Source of the DNA: Acidobacteriota bacterium
Lineage (GTDB): Bacteria > Acidobacteriota > UBA6911 > JACQSX01
Reading direction: 5' to 3'
NCBI GenBank assembly: GCA_016211105.1
Contig: JACQSX010000033.1
Coordinates: forward strand, 248,001-312,000
DNA length: 64,000 bases
Shown here: positions 34,477 through 42,528 of the stretch, piece by piece
Numbering within the stretch: position 1 is the first letter of the stretch
How the letters are laid out: each line of letters opens with the position of its first letter
Translations under genes and position numbers: made by a program
Notes under the pieces: model-generated
What the model was told of the DNA's origin: nothing
The model's input: the letters and a program-made list of their open reading frames with translations, nothing else
Database searches by the model: none

Positions 34477-36144
34477 TCACCGGATCCAATCTAATCGACT
34501 CATCCCATCCAACCTGTCTGGCTTCTCCAGTTCCAATAGCCCCGCCAGTGTTGGCGCAATGTCGGTGATGTGAACCTCCGCGCTGACGTTCTTGCGTTTC
34601 CATCCCGAACTGTATAGCACAAGGGGCACTTGGCGATCATAGGAGTAAACGCTACCATGGGTGGTTCCGGTTCGATCTACCGTAGGCAACAGAAATTCAC
34701 TAAACTGGATGAAGACATCGCCACTAGAATCCGGATTGAAGCTGTTACGGAACAGTTCCAGTTCCTTGTCTTGCTTCTTTAAATCGAGTCCCATGTCTGA
34801 ACGGCTGTACACAGCCGCCATCCGGGCACTTTGCCGCAGATATTCCTTGACGGTCCCTTCCACTTCAGACCGGCGCAAATTGCGACGAACCAAAACCGGG
34901 TAGCTCAAATAAAGATTGAAATCTCCATAAAAGGGAAACCAGTCTTCCTCGGAGTTGAATTTCTTGTTCAAATACGAGTTGAGACTTTGAAAAAACAGCA
35001 AATCGGTTTTCTGTAAACGAGAAGATCGAACTCCACGCGTCGCCAACTCTTCCGGCAATGGCAAAACGCCGTGATCGGAAGTCAAAACAATCACGGTGTT
35101 TTTCAACCCGATGTGCTCATCTATGAACTTGAAAAACGCGCCCAAACTCTGGTCCAGCCTCAAAAGCTGGTCCGCAACTTCATGACTTGCGGGACCGAAC
35201 GCGTGCCCAATATAGTCGGTAGCGCTCAGACCGATGCACAGCAGATCGGTTTCTCCGCGACCTCCGAGCTTACTGATCAAAATTGCTGCTCGAGCTGCTT
35301 CCAGGAGCAGATCGTCCAAAAAAGGAGTGGCGGCGAAAGCGCTGTAGAAAGTTGAGTTAGGAGCAAGCAGCGTACGCCCGATCGGATGGGGAAAAGTAGG
35401 ATCCCAGTCCTCTTCAGCGGCTACGTTATCTTCGCCAAAGAGTCTGTAGAACTCACTCGGCTTCAAATAATCCCAGGTTTTTCCAAAGTAAGACCCGGGA
35501 ATCCTCCTTGCATTGAAATCTTCGATCCACTTCGGATAGCGCTTCAGATAGTAGCTACTGGTAACCATCCGCCCGTTGGAACTGCTGTACCAATAAACCT
35601 CATCCGCGTTCTGTCCACCCATCAAAATTGCGCTGCGATCTTTGCCGGCGATCGACAGGACTCGGGATCTTGGCCAGGTTTTTTTCAGCCAATCTCCCAA
35701 GGTGGTGGCTTTGAAATTTCTTGGAGAACGTCCCTCAGCCCTCGCATCCTCTAAAATCGACGTGCTCAGATCTTCTACACAATACACGGCAGCGCGACGT
35801 TCGCGGTCGTACCATTGATTTGCGATGATTCCGTTGTGGCCGGGATTCAGTCCCGAGAGCATCGCGGCATGCCCAGGAGCAGTTTCCGTGAGCGCGTGAT
35901 TTTGGAAAGCATTGTCAAACACAACGCCGTTATTGCTGAGCCATTTCAATCCGCCGGAGTAATAGTCCTGATATTTTGAGAAGTAATCGGCCCGCATCTG
36001 ATCCACTGCGATTACCAAGACCAACGCGGGTTTTGCAGCATCCCTGCGTTGCGCGACAACGCCCGCTTGCCAGGAAGCCAACGCAAACGTTGCGGCCAGC
36101 AACGCGCCCAGAATGGCCCCAAATTTCCCCGTTTTTCGAATCAT
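34477..36144 (-). CDS. Exported alkaline phosphatase superfamily protein (PafA-like)
   Basis: 555 residues from the ATG at 36142–36144, which follows GGGGAG; the open frame upstream to 36294 is basic, non-hydrophobic and overlaps the end of fabH, so it is not used. A signal peptide (I-L-G-A-L-L-A-A-T-F-A-L-A-S) leads into an alkaline-phosphatase/phosphodiesterase core: metal ligand Asp48 in A-V-D-Q-M-R-A-D, nucleophile Thr88 in T-E-T-A-P-G-H-A-A-M, and later T-S-D-H-G and T-H-G-S. The Thr nucleophile makes it PafA-like rather than PhoA-like. Likely periplasmic phosphomonoesterase or phosphodiesterase; substrate unknown. It converges with lolA. Confidence 0.87.
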   Translation of the reverse strand: MIRKTGKFGAILGALLAATFALASWQAGVVAQRRDAAKPALVLVIAVDQMRADYFSKYQDYYSGGLKWLSNNGVVFDNAFQNHALTETAPGHAAMLSGLNPGHNGIIANQWYDRERRAAVYCVEDLSTSILEDARAEGRSPRNFKATTLGDWLKKTWPRSRVLSIAGKDRSAILMGGQNADEVYWYSSSNGRMVTSSYYLKRYPKWIEDFNARRIPGSYFGKTWDYLKPSEFYRLFGEDNVAAEEDWDPTFPHPIGRTLLAPNSTFYSAFAATPFLDDLLLEAARAAILISKLGGRGETDLLCIGLSATDYIGHAFGPASHEVADQLLRLDQSLGAFFKFIDEHIGLKNTVIVLTSDHGVLPLPEELATRGVRSSRLQKTDLLFFQSLNSYLNKKFNSEEDWFPFYGDFNLYLSYPVLVRRNLRRSEVEGTVKEYLRQSARMAAVYSRSDMGLDLKKQDKELELFRNSFNPDSSGDVFIQFSEFLLPTVDRTGTTHGSVYSYDRQVPLVLYSSGWKRKNVSAEVHITDIAPTLAGLLELEKPDRLDGMSRLDWIR

Positions 36145-36244
36145 CGAATCTCCCCTGCCCTTCCGTATTCTTCTTCTGCGAGGCGTTGCGGGCGCTTCGC
36201 GAACCGTAGGACGGACGCAAACGGACAGCGGACGGGCCGGTTTG

Positions 36245-37237
36245 CTACAGTTCCCAGCGTAACAAGATACTGCCCCACGTAAGTCCAGCACCAAAGCTGG
36301 TCAACAAGACCAAGTCGCCTTTCTTGAGGCGATTTTCCTCTCTGGCTTCCGCCAAACAAATTGGAATCGTCCCAGCAGTGGTATTCGCATACTTTTGAAT
36401 ATTCACCATCACCTGGTCTGGCCGCAGATTCAGCTTCTCCACGCTGGCCTGAATGATACGCAGGTTCGCCTGATGAGGGACGTACAATGCCAGATCTGCC
36501 CCGGTATAGCCATGCCGTTCTAAAATTTCTCGTGAAACTTCCACCATGCCCTTTATCGCCAATTTGAACACCTGCCTGCCATCCTGATGGACGTAGTGCA
36601 TGTTTCGATCAATCGTTTCATGAGAAGCAGGGTTTAGGCTTCCGCCAGCCGGCATGTAAAGAAACTTCCCCCCCCTGCCGTCGCTTTTCAGCAAGAAATC
36701 AAAGATGCCTTCTTCGTCCTTCTCTGTAGGCTCGAGAAGCACGGCGCCTGCGCCATCTCCGAAGAGCACACAAGTTGCTCGGTCCCGGAAATTAATGATG
36801 GAACTCATTACGTCAGAACCGACTATCAAAACCTTCTGATACGTTCCCGTGCTGATGAACTGCGCTCCACTGGCGAGCGCATAAAGAAAACCCGAGCATG
36901 CTCCTAAAAGGTCAAATCCCCAAGCTCTGGTAGCTCCAATTTTTTCCTGCAATACACAAGCAGTGGATGGAAAAAACATATCGGGCGTGACGGTCGCTAC
37001 AATGATTAAATCGATTTCATCCGCGCCCATCTGTCGTTCCTCCAAAATCCGTCTTGCCGCCGCCGCCGCCATGTCGCTGTTTGTCTGGCCATTGGAAACA
37101 ATGCGGCGCTCGAGAATGCCGGTGCGCTCCACAATCCACGAGTCGGAGGTTTCCACCAGGTTCTCCAGATCGATATTATTAAGGCGTTTCTCTGGCAAGT
37201 ACTTGCCAACAGCAGTTATCTTTGCATTACGAGACAC
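36245..37237 (-). CDS. fabH: 3-oxoacyl-[acyl-carrier-protein] synthase III
   Basis: A 330-residue KAS III that condenses acetyl-CoA with malonyl-ACP to start fatty-acid synthesis. The catalytic triad is complete: Cys114 in G-A-C-S-G-F, His255 in V-P-H-Q-A-N and Asn285 in Y-A-N-T-T-A-G-T. The GTG start follows AGGGGAAA. It lies about 100 bp downstream of ptsI on the same strand and stands alone, without other fab genes nearby. Confidence 0.96.
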   Translation of the reverse strand: MSRNAKITAVGKYLPEKRLNNIDLENLVETSDSWIVERTGILERRIVSNGQTNSDMAAAAARRILEERQMGADEIDLIIVATVTPDMFFPSTACVLQEKIGATRAWGFDLLGACSGFLYALASGAQFISTGTYQKVLIVGSDVMSSIINFRDRATCVLFGDGAGAVLLEPTEKDEEGIFDFLLKSDGRGGKFLYMPAGGSLNPASHETIDRNMHYVHQDGRQVFKLAIKGMVEVSREILERHGYTGADLALYVPHQANLRIIQASVEKLNLRPDQVMVNIQKYANTTAGTIPICLAEAREENRLKKGDLVLLTSFGAGLTWGSILLRWEL

Positions 37238-37347
37238 AAACGTTTCCCCTAATTTTAACTTCTCAGACCCACGGAGAGTTCAGATTTTTAACACGCCTAG
37301 ATAAACACTTTCAAGAAAAGCTAGCAAGGGCCAGGTCGACAAGCGGT

Positions 37348-39123
37348 TCAACGATACTGCAACGTTTCGTGCAAGTCCGACGGAATCAACGGCTCAAGCT
37401 CCTCGCGGACATATCGGTGAATTTCCCGAGGAGATCGAAGGCTCAAGATGTGCTGCGCGACAAGTGCCACCTTCCATCTCTCGATAGAGCGCACCAGATG
37501 ACGCATGTAGGGGAGAGCCGTCGGATTCATACTGAGATTGCGCACTCCCATCCCAATCAACACCATGGCAAAGATGGGATCCGAGGCCATTTCGCCACAA
37601 ACCCGAACCGGTACCCGCTCCTGGGCCGCCACACGCAGGGCTTCCTCCATGCAGCGTAGAACCGCCGGATGCAAAGGATCATAAAGACTCGCAATCTCCT
37701 CGTTGCTACGGTCCACGGCTAGAACATATTGAATGAGGTCATTGGTTCCGATACTAAGAAAATCGACTTCCGGAGCAAGCGCTGCCGCACTGAGAAACGC
37801 CGCCGGCACTTCCATCATGATGCCGATTTTAATGTCTGCATCAAAGGGACACTCCTTTCGTATCAGCTCTTCCTGTGCATCAGCGATCATTGCTTTCGCA
37901 TCTAGCAGCTCGTCCAGGGACGAAATCATCGGAAGCACCAGTTTGACGTTCCCCAGCGTGCTTGCTCTAAGAATGGCACAGACCTGAGTCTTGAACAACT
38001 CCGGCTTTCTTAGACTAAGTCGTATGCCCCGCAGCCCTAGAATGGGGTTCAGGCCAGCCTTCACATCGGAAAGATAAGGCAGGTCTTCGTCCCCTATGTC
38101 CAGCGTTCGAACCGCCAACGGGAGGGGATACAATCGCTGGGCAAGGCGGAAATAGATCGCTGCCTGTTTTTCTTCGGAAAGCGGTTCATCTCTTTCACGG
38201 ATGTACAAGAACTCAGAGCGGAACAAGCCAATCCCCTCGGCTCCGATTTCCAAAACCGAAGTGATTTCTTCCTCAGTTTCAATATTCACCTCGAGGATGA
38301 TTCGTTCTCCATCGCGTGTAACCGCCGGCAGCTTCCTCTCCTCCCGCAGCAGAGTTTGATATCTTTCCTTGTCCTGCCATATCTTTTGCTGATATTCCCG
38401 TACCAGTTCTTCACACGGTTCCAGATAGATGACGCCTTTATAACCGTCCACAATCACTTGCTTGTCGGCGGGGATCATCTTTCTCACGTGTGGGATTCCC
38501 GAAATGACCGGGATACTGTAAGAACGGGCGATGATTGCGGTGTGGGAGGTGTACGCTCCAGTAGAAACAACGATTGCGTTTAAGTCATTCGGATCAAAAT
38601 CAGCAAGCAGCGCGAGATTCAAGGTATCTGCTACCAACGTTGCGCCTGCGCGTCGCTGCTGGGAACTGGCTACACCAATTAAATGACGATGAAGCCGCTC
38701 AAACAAACCCCAGGTGTCCATTTCTCGCTGTTTAAAAAATTCGTCTTCCACCCCTCCACAATCTGCCTGAAATTCCTCCAGCACTCGACGCGCGGCCCAG
38801 TCAGCATTCGTGTGCAAACCTCGAATTAGAGCCTCGATTCGTTCCAGCAGCATCGGATCGTCCAGAAGCATCCGCTGGGCATCAAAAATGCTCGCCATAT
38901 CCTCTCCACTTTTTTGCTGCACCCGTGAACGCAACGAAGCCAATTCAAGGCGACTCTGCTCTAGGGCTAAATGTAGGCGTTCCACCTCCTGCTCAATTTC
39001 TAGCTCGGGAACATAAACTCGCAGTACGTGCCCTGCCGAAACGTAGTGAGATGCCAGACCCACCGCATATCCAGGTGAGATGGCGGTCCCTCGAATCTTT
39101 CGTTTATAGCGCTTTGTTCTCAC
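37348..39123 (-). CDS. ptsI: Phosphoenolpyruvate–protein phosphotransferase (PTS enzyme I)
   Basis: A 591-residue EI that takes phosphate from PEP and passes it to HPr. The phospho-His is His194 in A-Y-T-S-H-T-A-I-I-A-R. The PEP-binding barrel has R-S-E-F-L-Y, L-D-I-G-D-E-D-L-P and F-S-I-G-T-N-D-L-x-Q-Y-V-L-A-x-D-R (written here with gaps). There is no N-terminal GAF domain, so it is a standard EI, not EI-Ntr. The GTG start overlaps the HPr stop as GTGA. No sugar-specific EIIBC gene is in the window. Confidence 0.96.
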   Translation of the reverse strand: MRTKRYKRKIRGTAISPGYAVGLASHYVSAGHVLRVYVPELEIEQEVERLHLALEQSRLELASLRSRVQQKSGEDMASIFDAQRMLLDDPMLLERIEALIRGLHTNADWAARRVLEEFQADCGGVEDEFFKQREMDTWGLFERLHRHLIGVASSQQRRAGATLVADTLNLALLADFDPNDLNAIVVSTGAYTSHTAIIARSYSIPVISGIPHVRKMIPADKQVIVDGYKGVIYLEPCEELVREYQQKIWQDKERYQTLLREERKLPAVTRDGERIILEVNIETEEEITSVLEIGAEGIGLFRSEFLYIRERDEPLSEEKQAAIYFRLAQRLYPLPLAVRTLDIGDEDLPYLSDVKAGLNPILGLRGIRLSLRKPELFKTQVCAILRASTLGNVKLVLPMISSLDELLDAKAMIADAQEELIRKECPFDADIKIGIMMEVPAAFLSAAALAPEVDFLSIGTNDLIQYVLAVDRSNEEIASLYDPLHPAVLRCMEEALRVAAQERVPVRVCGEMASDPIFAMVLIGMGVRNLSMNPTALPYMRHLVRSIERWKVALVAQHILSLRSPREIHRYVREELEPLIPSDLHETLQYR

Positions 39124-39395
39124 CCTCTCTCTCCAAACCGGCTATTCACCAACTCTTCGATCGCAGCCACGGCGGCTACCTCGTCCGCACCCTCGGCGGT
39201 CACCCACAAGTGAGTTCCCACGCCGGCGGCCATCATTAAAATTCCCAACACGCTCTTTCCATTAATAAATTCGTTCTTGCCCACCCGCGCCAGTCTGATA
39301 TTGCATTGAAACGTCGACGCAATCCTGGCCAGTTTCGCCGCGGCGCGGGCATGCAGACCTAATTTGTTGCAGATCACGACCTGGCGCTGAACCAT
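39120..39395 (-). CDS. ptsH: Phosphocarrier protein HPr
   Basis: A 91-residue HPr. His15 in G-L-H-A-R-A-A receives phosphate from EI; Ser48 in N-G-K-S-V-L-G-I matches the regulatory serine phosphorylated by HprK, and hprK is encoded 1.5 kb away. Both sites are intact, so the protein can carry two kinds of phosphate signal. Overlaps ptsI by 4 bp. Confidence 0.96.
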   Translation of the reverse strand: MVQRQVVICNKLGLHARAAAKLARIASTFQCNIRLARVGKNEFINGKSVLGILMMAAGVGTHLWVTAEGADEVAAVAAIEELVNSRFGERG

Positions 39396-39536
39396 GTTCT
39401 ATTACAAGACGACTTTATGTTTTCTACCTTCCTCGTTCCAAAAGGGACACAGCAAGCGCATCGTCCACATGACCTCGTCAAAAAACAAGCTGTGAGCGAA
39501 GGCCGTAAATTTCCGATACTCGACCTAAACCTTGGC

Positions 39537-39938
39537 TTATCGTGAAGACAGCACTTCACTAGCCAGTGCGATACTTCTTTTCCCCTGATCCCGGATGCGC
39601 TGCGCCACTTCGGCCGCAGTTTCATTTTCACGCTGGTTAGCCAACTTGATGACCATCGGCAAGTTCACTCCGGTGATTACTTCAACGCGATCCTTTTCCA
39701 TCAGCGTCAGAGAAATGTTGGAAGGGGTTCCCCCAAACATATCAGTCAAAATCAACGCCCCTTTTCCCCGATCCACCGACTTCAACGCCGTTTGTATTTC
39801 GGCTCGTGAGCGTTCCACATCATCACCCCAGCCGATGGAAACAGCCCGGACATAGGGTAGATCCCCTACAATCATGCAAGCTGTAGCGACCAGTTCTTTC
39901 GCCAACTGCCCATGCGCCACTACCAAAGCTCCAATCAC
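39537..39938 (-). CDS. PTS EIIA component, mannose/fructose (ManX-type) family
   Basis: A 133-residue EIIA-Man domain with the phospho-His at His9 (V-V-A-H-G-Q-L) and the strand-turn L-I-L-T-D-M-F-G-G-T-P-S-N. It is normally the acceptor for HPr-phosphate and donor to an EIIB. No EIIB, EIIC or EIID gene is in this region. Its place between rapZ and HPr, as in many Acidobacteria and Deltaproteobacteria, fits a regulatory role rather than sugar uptake. GTG start. The 140 bp to HPr contains no gene. Confidence 0.92.
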   Translation of the reverse strand: MIGALVVAHGQLAKELVATACMIVGDLPYVRAVSIGWGDDVERSRAEIQTALKSVDRGKGALILTDMFGGTPSNISLTLMEKDRVEVITGVNLPMVIKLANQRENETAAEVAQRIRDQGKRSIALASEVLSSR

Positions 39939-39974
39939 GGTTTTTTCTCCACCCTCATATTCTGTACTCCGTTC

Positions 39975-40847
39975 CTATGCTTCCTGCATATGAATATCTC
40001 GATGAACCACATTGATCTTCAAACCGGTTTCCTGCAACCGCTGCCGCAAGGCATCGGCCACCATCACAGAGCGATGCCGGCCTCCCGTGCATCCGACCCC
40101 AATCGTCAGATAGGACTTGCCCTCCTGGATATACTTCGGAATCAGGTATCGCAACAAGTCAGCAATCTTTTCTAATACTGTGTCCGTGTCTGCAAATTGC
40201 TTCATGTATTGCACTACTTCCGGATCGGATCCAGTTTTCTCCTTCAGCCCAGCCTCAAAATTCGGATTGGGAAGAAAACGCACATCAAATACTAAGTCCG
40301 CATTAAATGGAATTCCATTCTTGTAGCCGAAACTCATCACCGTGATGACTAAAGAATCGGTCGCTTCAACATCGCGGAAATTCTCTTCCACGAATCGACG
40401 CAACTCGTGAACAGTGTAATCGCTCGTATTCAAAACAACATCCGCCAGACTGCGAATGTCACGCAACTTGCGTTGCTCCTCGCGGATTCCTTCCAGCACA
40501 TCACGGTCAGGCGCCAAAGGGTGCACCCGCCGTGTTTCGCTATAGCGCCGGGCCAGGGCCTCTTCTGATGCTTCCACAAACATCAGAACTGTTCTAGTCG
40601 GATAGTGTCTCAAATCTTTCACCATATTTTTGAGATCCTGAATTGCTTCACCCAAACGCGCATCCACAACCAGAGCCAGTTTATCAATCCGACCGGCGGT
40701 CGCTCCGGAAAGCTGGATCAAACGAGGAATCAAGGGAATCGGAATATTGTCGACACAAAAGTACCCGAGATCTTCAAAGGCTTTGAATACAGTGTGCTTC
40801 CCCGAACCGCTCAAACCCGTAATAATCACCAGGCTCCTCAATTGCAT
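39975..40847 (-). CDS. rapZ: RNase adapter / nucleotide-binding protein RapZ (YvcJ)
   Basis: 290 residues from the ATG at 40845–40847, preceded by TTGAGG; the open frame continues upstream to 40967 but would overlap hprK. RapZ family proteins bind nucleotides and, in E. coli, steer RNase E to the GlmZ small RNA; in Firmicutes (YvcJ) the role is less clear. The Walker A is G-L-S-G-S-G-K-H-T, with His in place of the usual Ser. The C-terminal domain has the V-G-C-T-G-G-x-H-R-S-V signature and Y-L-T-I-G. It is flanked by hprK and the EIIA gene. Confidence 0.92.
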   Translation of the reverse strand: MQLRSLVIITGLSGSGKHTVFKAFEDLGYFCVDNIPIPLIPRLIQLSGATAGRIDKLALVVDARLGEAIQDLKNMVKDLRHYPTRTVLMFVEASEEALARRYSETRRVHPLAPDRDVLEGIREEQRKLRDIRSLADVVLNTSDYTVHELRRFVEENFRDVEATDSLVITVMSFGYKNGIPFNADLVFDVRFLPNPNFEAGLKEKTGSDPEVVQYMKQFADTDTVLEKIADLLRYLIPKYIQEGKSYLTIGVGCTGGRHRSVMVADALRQRLQETGLKINVVHRDIHMQEA

Positions 40848-40953
40848 GCTCTGCCTCAAGCCATTCCAGACAACGCGGGACCGGCAAGCGGCTGTGCGTG
40901 GGACCTGTGGTAACGACCACCAGCGACCACACACCGCACCGCGTACCTGCTGC

Positions 40954-41877
40954 TCACTCTCCCGCACTCTCGAACTTACCTCGGGCTTTCAATAACTGCA
41001 GCCGGGCGGCAACCTCAACCAGAGTGGCCAGATTGCGGCCTGGCGCTACCGGCATCCGCAGCAGGGGCAAATGAACGTCAAGGATCTCCATGCTCTCCTC
41101 TTCCCAACCCAGCCGGTCGAAGTTCGTCTCCTTCGACCATGCTTCAAACCGAATGGCCAGCTCAATCGTCTTCTCCTGTCTCAAAACTGAAATGCCGAAC
41201 AACTCCTTGATGTCGATAATACCCAGCCCACGCAGTTCCATATGAAACTGAAAATTCTCCGGACCGCGTCCGACCAACGTATCCCTGCCACGGCGCATGA
41301 TACAGACCAGATCATCGCTGACCAAACGATGGCCTCGAATTATCAGGTCCAGCGCGCACTCACTCTTTCCCAACCCGCTTTCACCGCACAAGAATACTCC
41401 CAGCCCGTAAACGTCCATCAACACTCCATGCAGGGAGATTTCCGGAGCCAGCACCTGTTCCAAGAAGCCAGTAACCTCAGCGATTGCAACGGAACTTACC
41501 GCGCTGACACTAAGCAAGGGAATGCTTCGACGATCACACAGATCACACAGATCGGGTGGAAGATGGTCCAGGCCCCTGGTAAACATGATGCAGCAAATCG
41601 GCTGCGATTGCAGATTTTGAAAAGCAGCCGAGCGCTGGTCTTCTCCCATCGTTTGCAAAAAGTGATTTTCGGTTCCTCCCACAAACTGAATCCGCCCGGG
41701 GTGAATGTAGCCCGTGTAGCCGCCCAAAGCGAGACCCAATTTCTGAATACGCGCAGACGTAATCCTATTTTCCAAACCCTTCTGGCCTGCAACGAGCACC
41801 GGCTCAATCCGCTTGAAGGGATGTTGGAGCAATTCCCGAACGGAGATGACCCGTTCCTGGTTCTGTACCGATACCAT
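40954..41877 (-). CDS. hprK: HPr kinase/phosphorylase
   Basis: A 307-residue bifunctional enzyme that adds phosphate to, and removes it from, the regulatory serine of HPr. The C-terminal kinase domain has the P-loop G-E-S-G-L-G-K-S-E (165–173), His150 just before it, and the later I-D-I-K-E-L-F-G and Q-E-K-T-I-E-L signature segment. The N-terminal domain (1–130) is of the usual kind. Since HPr keeps its Ser48, the pair is functional by sequence. In Gram-negatives without catabolite control by CcpA it often regulates cell-envelope or carbon-storage processes. Confidence 0.95.
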   Translation of the reverse strand: MVSVQNQERVISVRELLQHPFKRIEPVLVAGQKGLENRITSARIQKLGLALGGYTGYIHPGRIQFVGGTENHFLQTMGEDQRSAAFQNLQSQPICCIMFTRGLDHLPPDLCDLCDRRSIPLLSVSAVSSVAIAEVTGFLEQVLAPEISLHGVLMDVYGLGVFLCGESGLGKSECALDLIIRGHRLVSDDLVCIMRRGRDTLVGRGPENFQFHMELRGLGIIDIKELFGISVLRQEKTIELAIRFEAWSKETNFDRLGWEEESMEILDVHLPLLRMPVAPGRNLATLVEVAARLQLLKARGKFESAGE

Positions 41878-41958
41878 AGGAAGTTATTTTGACAGTTCTC
41901 TCACTCGCAATAAAAATTTCTCCCGCCCTCGATCAACGATGAAGTCTCTACGCTTCAC

Positions 41959-42372
41959 TCATCTCGACCGCGGCTTTCCTGCTGGCATCTGCTCTTCAGA
42001 GATCGTTTCCTCGACGAGACGAGACACAGTGGTCTGGCCGCCAGCAACCGGCACCTTCCGTCTCGTCGACCCTGTTTCCCGCCGCTTTACCTCCACCCGC
42101 CTCTTCTTGGTCTTCACGATTTGCTTTTGCATCCTGTGCGCTGCTTTGGCGATTGAAGCATACATGTCCGACGTCTGCTCAAGACAAGTTAGCTGGCCGG
42201 TCTTCGACTTAAGGACAATTTCACAAATGTGCCTTTTTTTCTCGACGGTAAGAACCACGTGAATCGCAATGTTGTCCCCCAGCACGCGGGGAATTCTCTC
42301 AAGATGCTGGGCGATAAACGATCGTAAGGCGGGGGTAACTTCAATATGCCTGCCGGTGATTTCCACGTTCAT
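41959..42372 (-). CDS. hpf: Ribosome hibernation promoting factor (short form)
   Basis: 137 residues from the ATG at 42370–42372, with GGGAGG upstream; an open frame starting at 42417 is longer but has no family sequence there. The N-terminal Hpf/YfiA fold is complete (M-N-V-E-I-T-G-R-H-I-E-V-T at the start, V-L-T-V-E-K-K-R-H). The C-terminal dimer domain of long Hpf is absent; the last 30 residues are unrelated and Lys/Arg/Glu-rich. It is probably under sigma-54-linked control, as it follows rpoN, the usual arrangement. Confidence 0.92.
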   Translation of the reverse strand: MNVEITGRHIEVTPALRSFIAQHLERIPRVLGDNIAIHVVLTVEKKRHICEIVLKSKTGQLTCLEQTSDMYASIAKAAHRMQKQIVKTKKRRVEVKRRETGSTRRKVPVAGGQTTVSRLVEETISEEQMPAGKPRSR

Positions 42373-42528
42373 GAGCCAAACCTCCCTCGTGGTGATCAAA
42401 GTCGCGCATCGAACCAAACATGCTCTCGACGGAGACGAATTGAACTGCTTCGGGTCTCATTGATTGAACGTTGATGACCGATGCCAAGTAGGAACTTCAA
42501 AGCGCTAGGCATTCAAATTTATTGTTGT

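Noticed and set aside
41242..41892. 216-codon plus-strand open frame
   Set aside because: Antisense to hprK.
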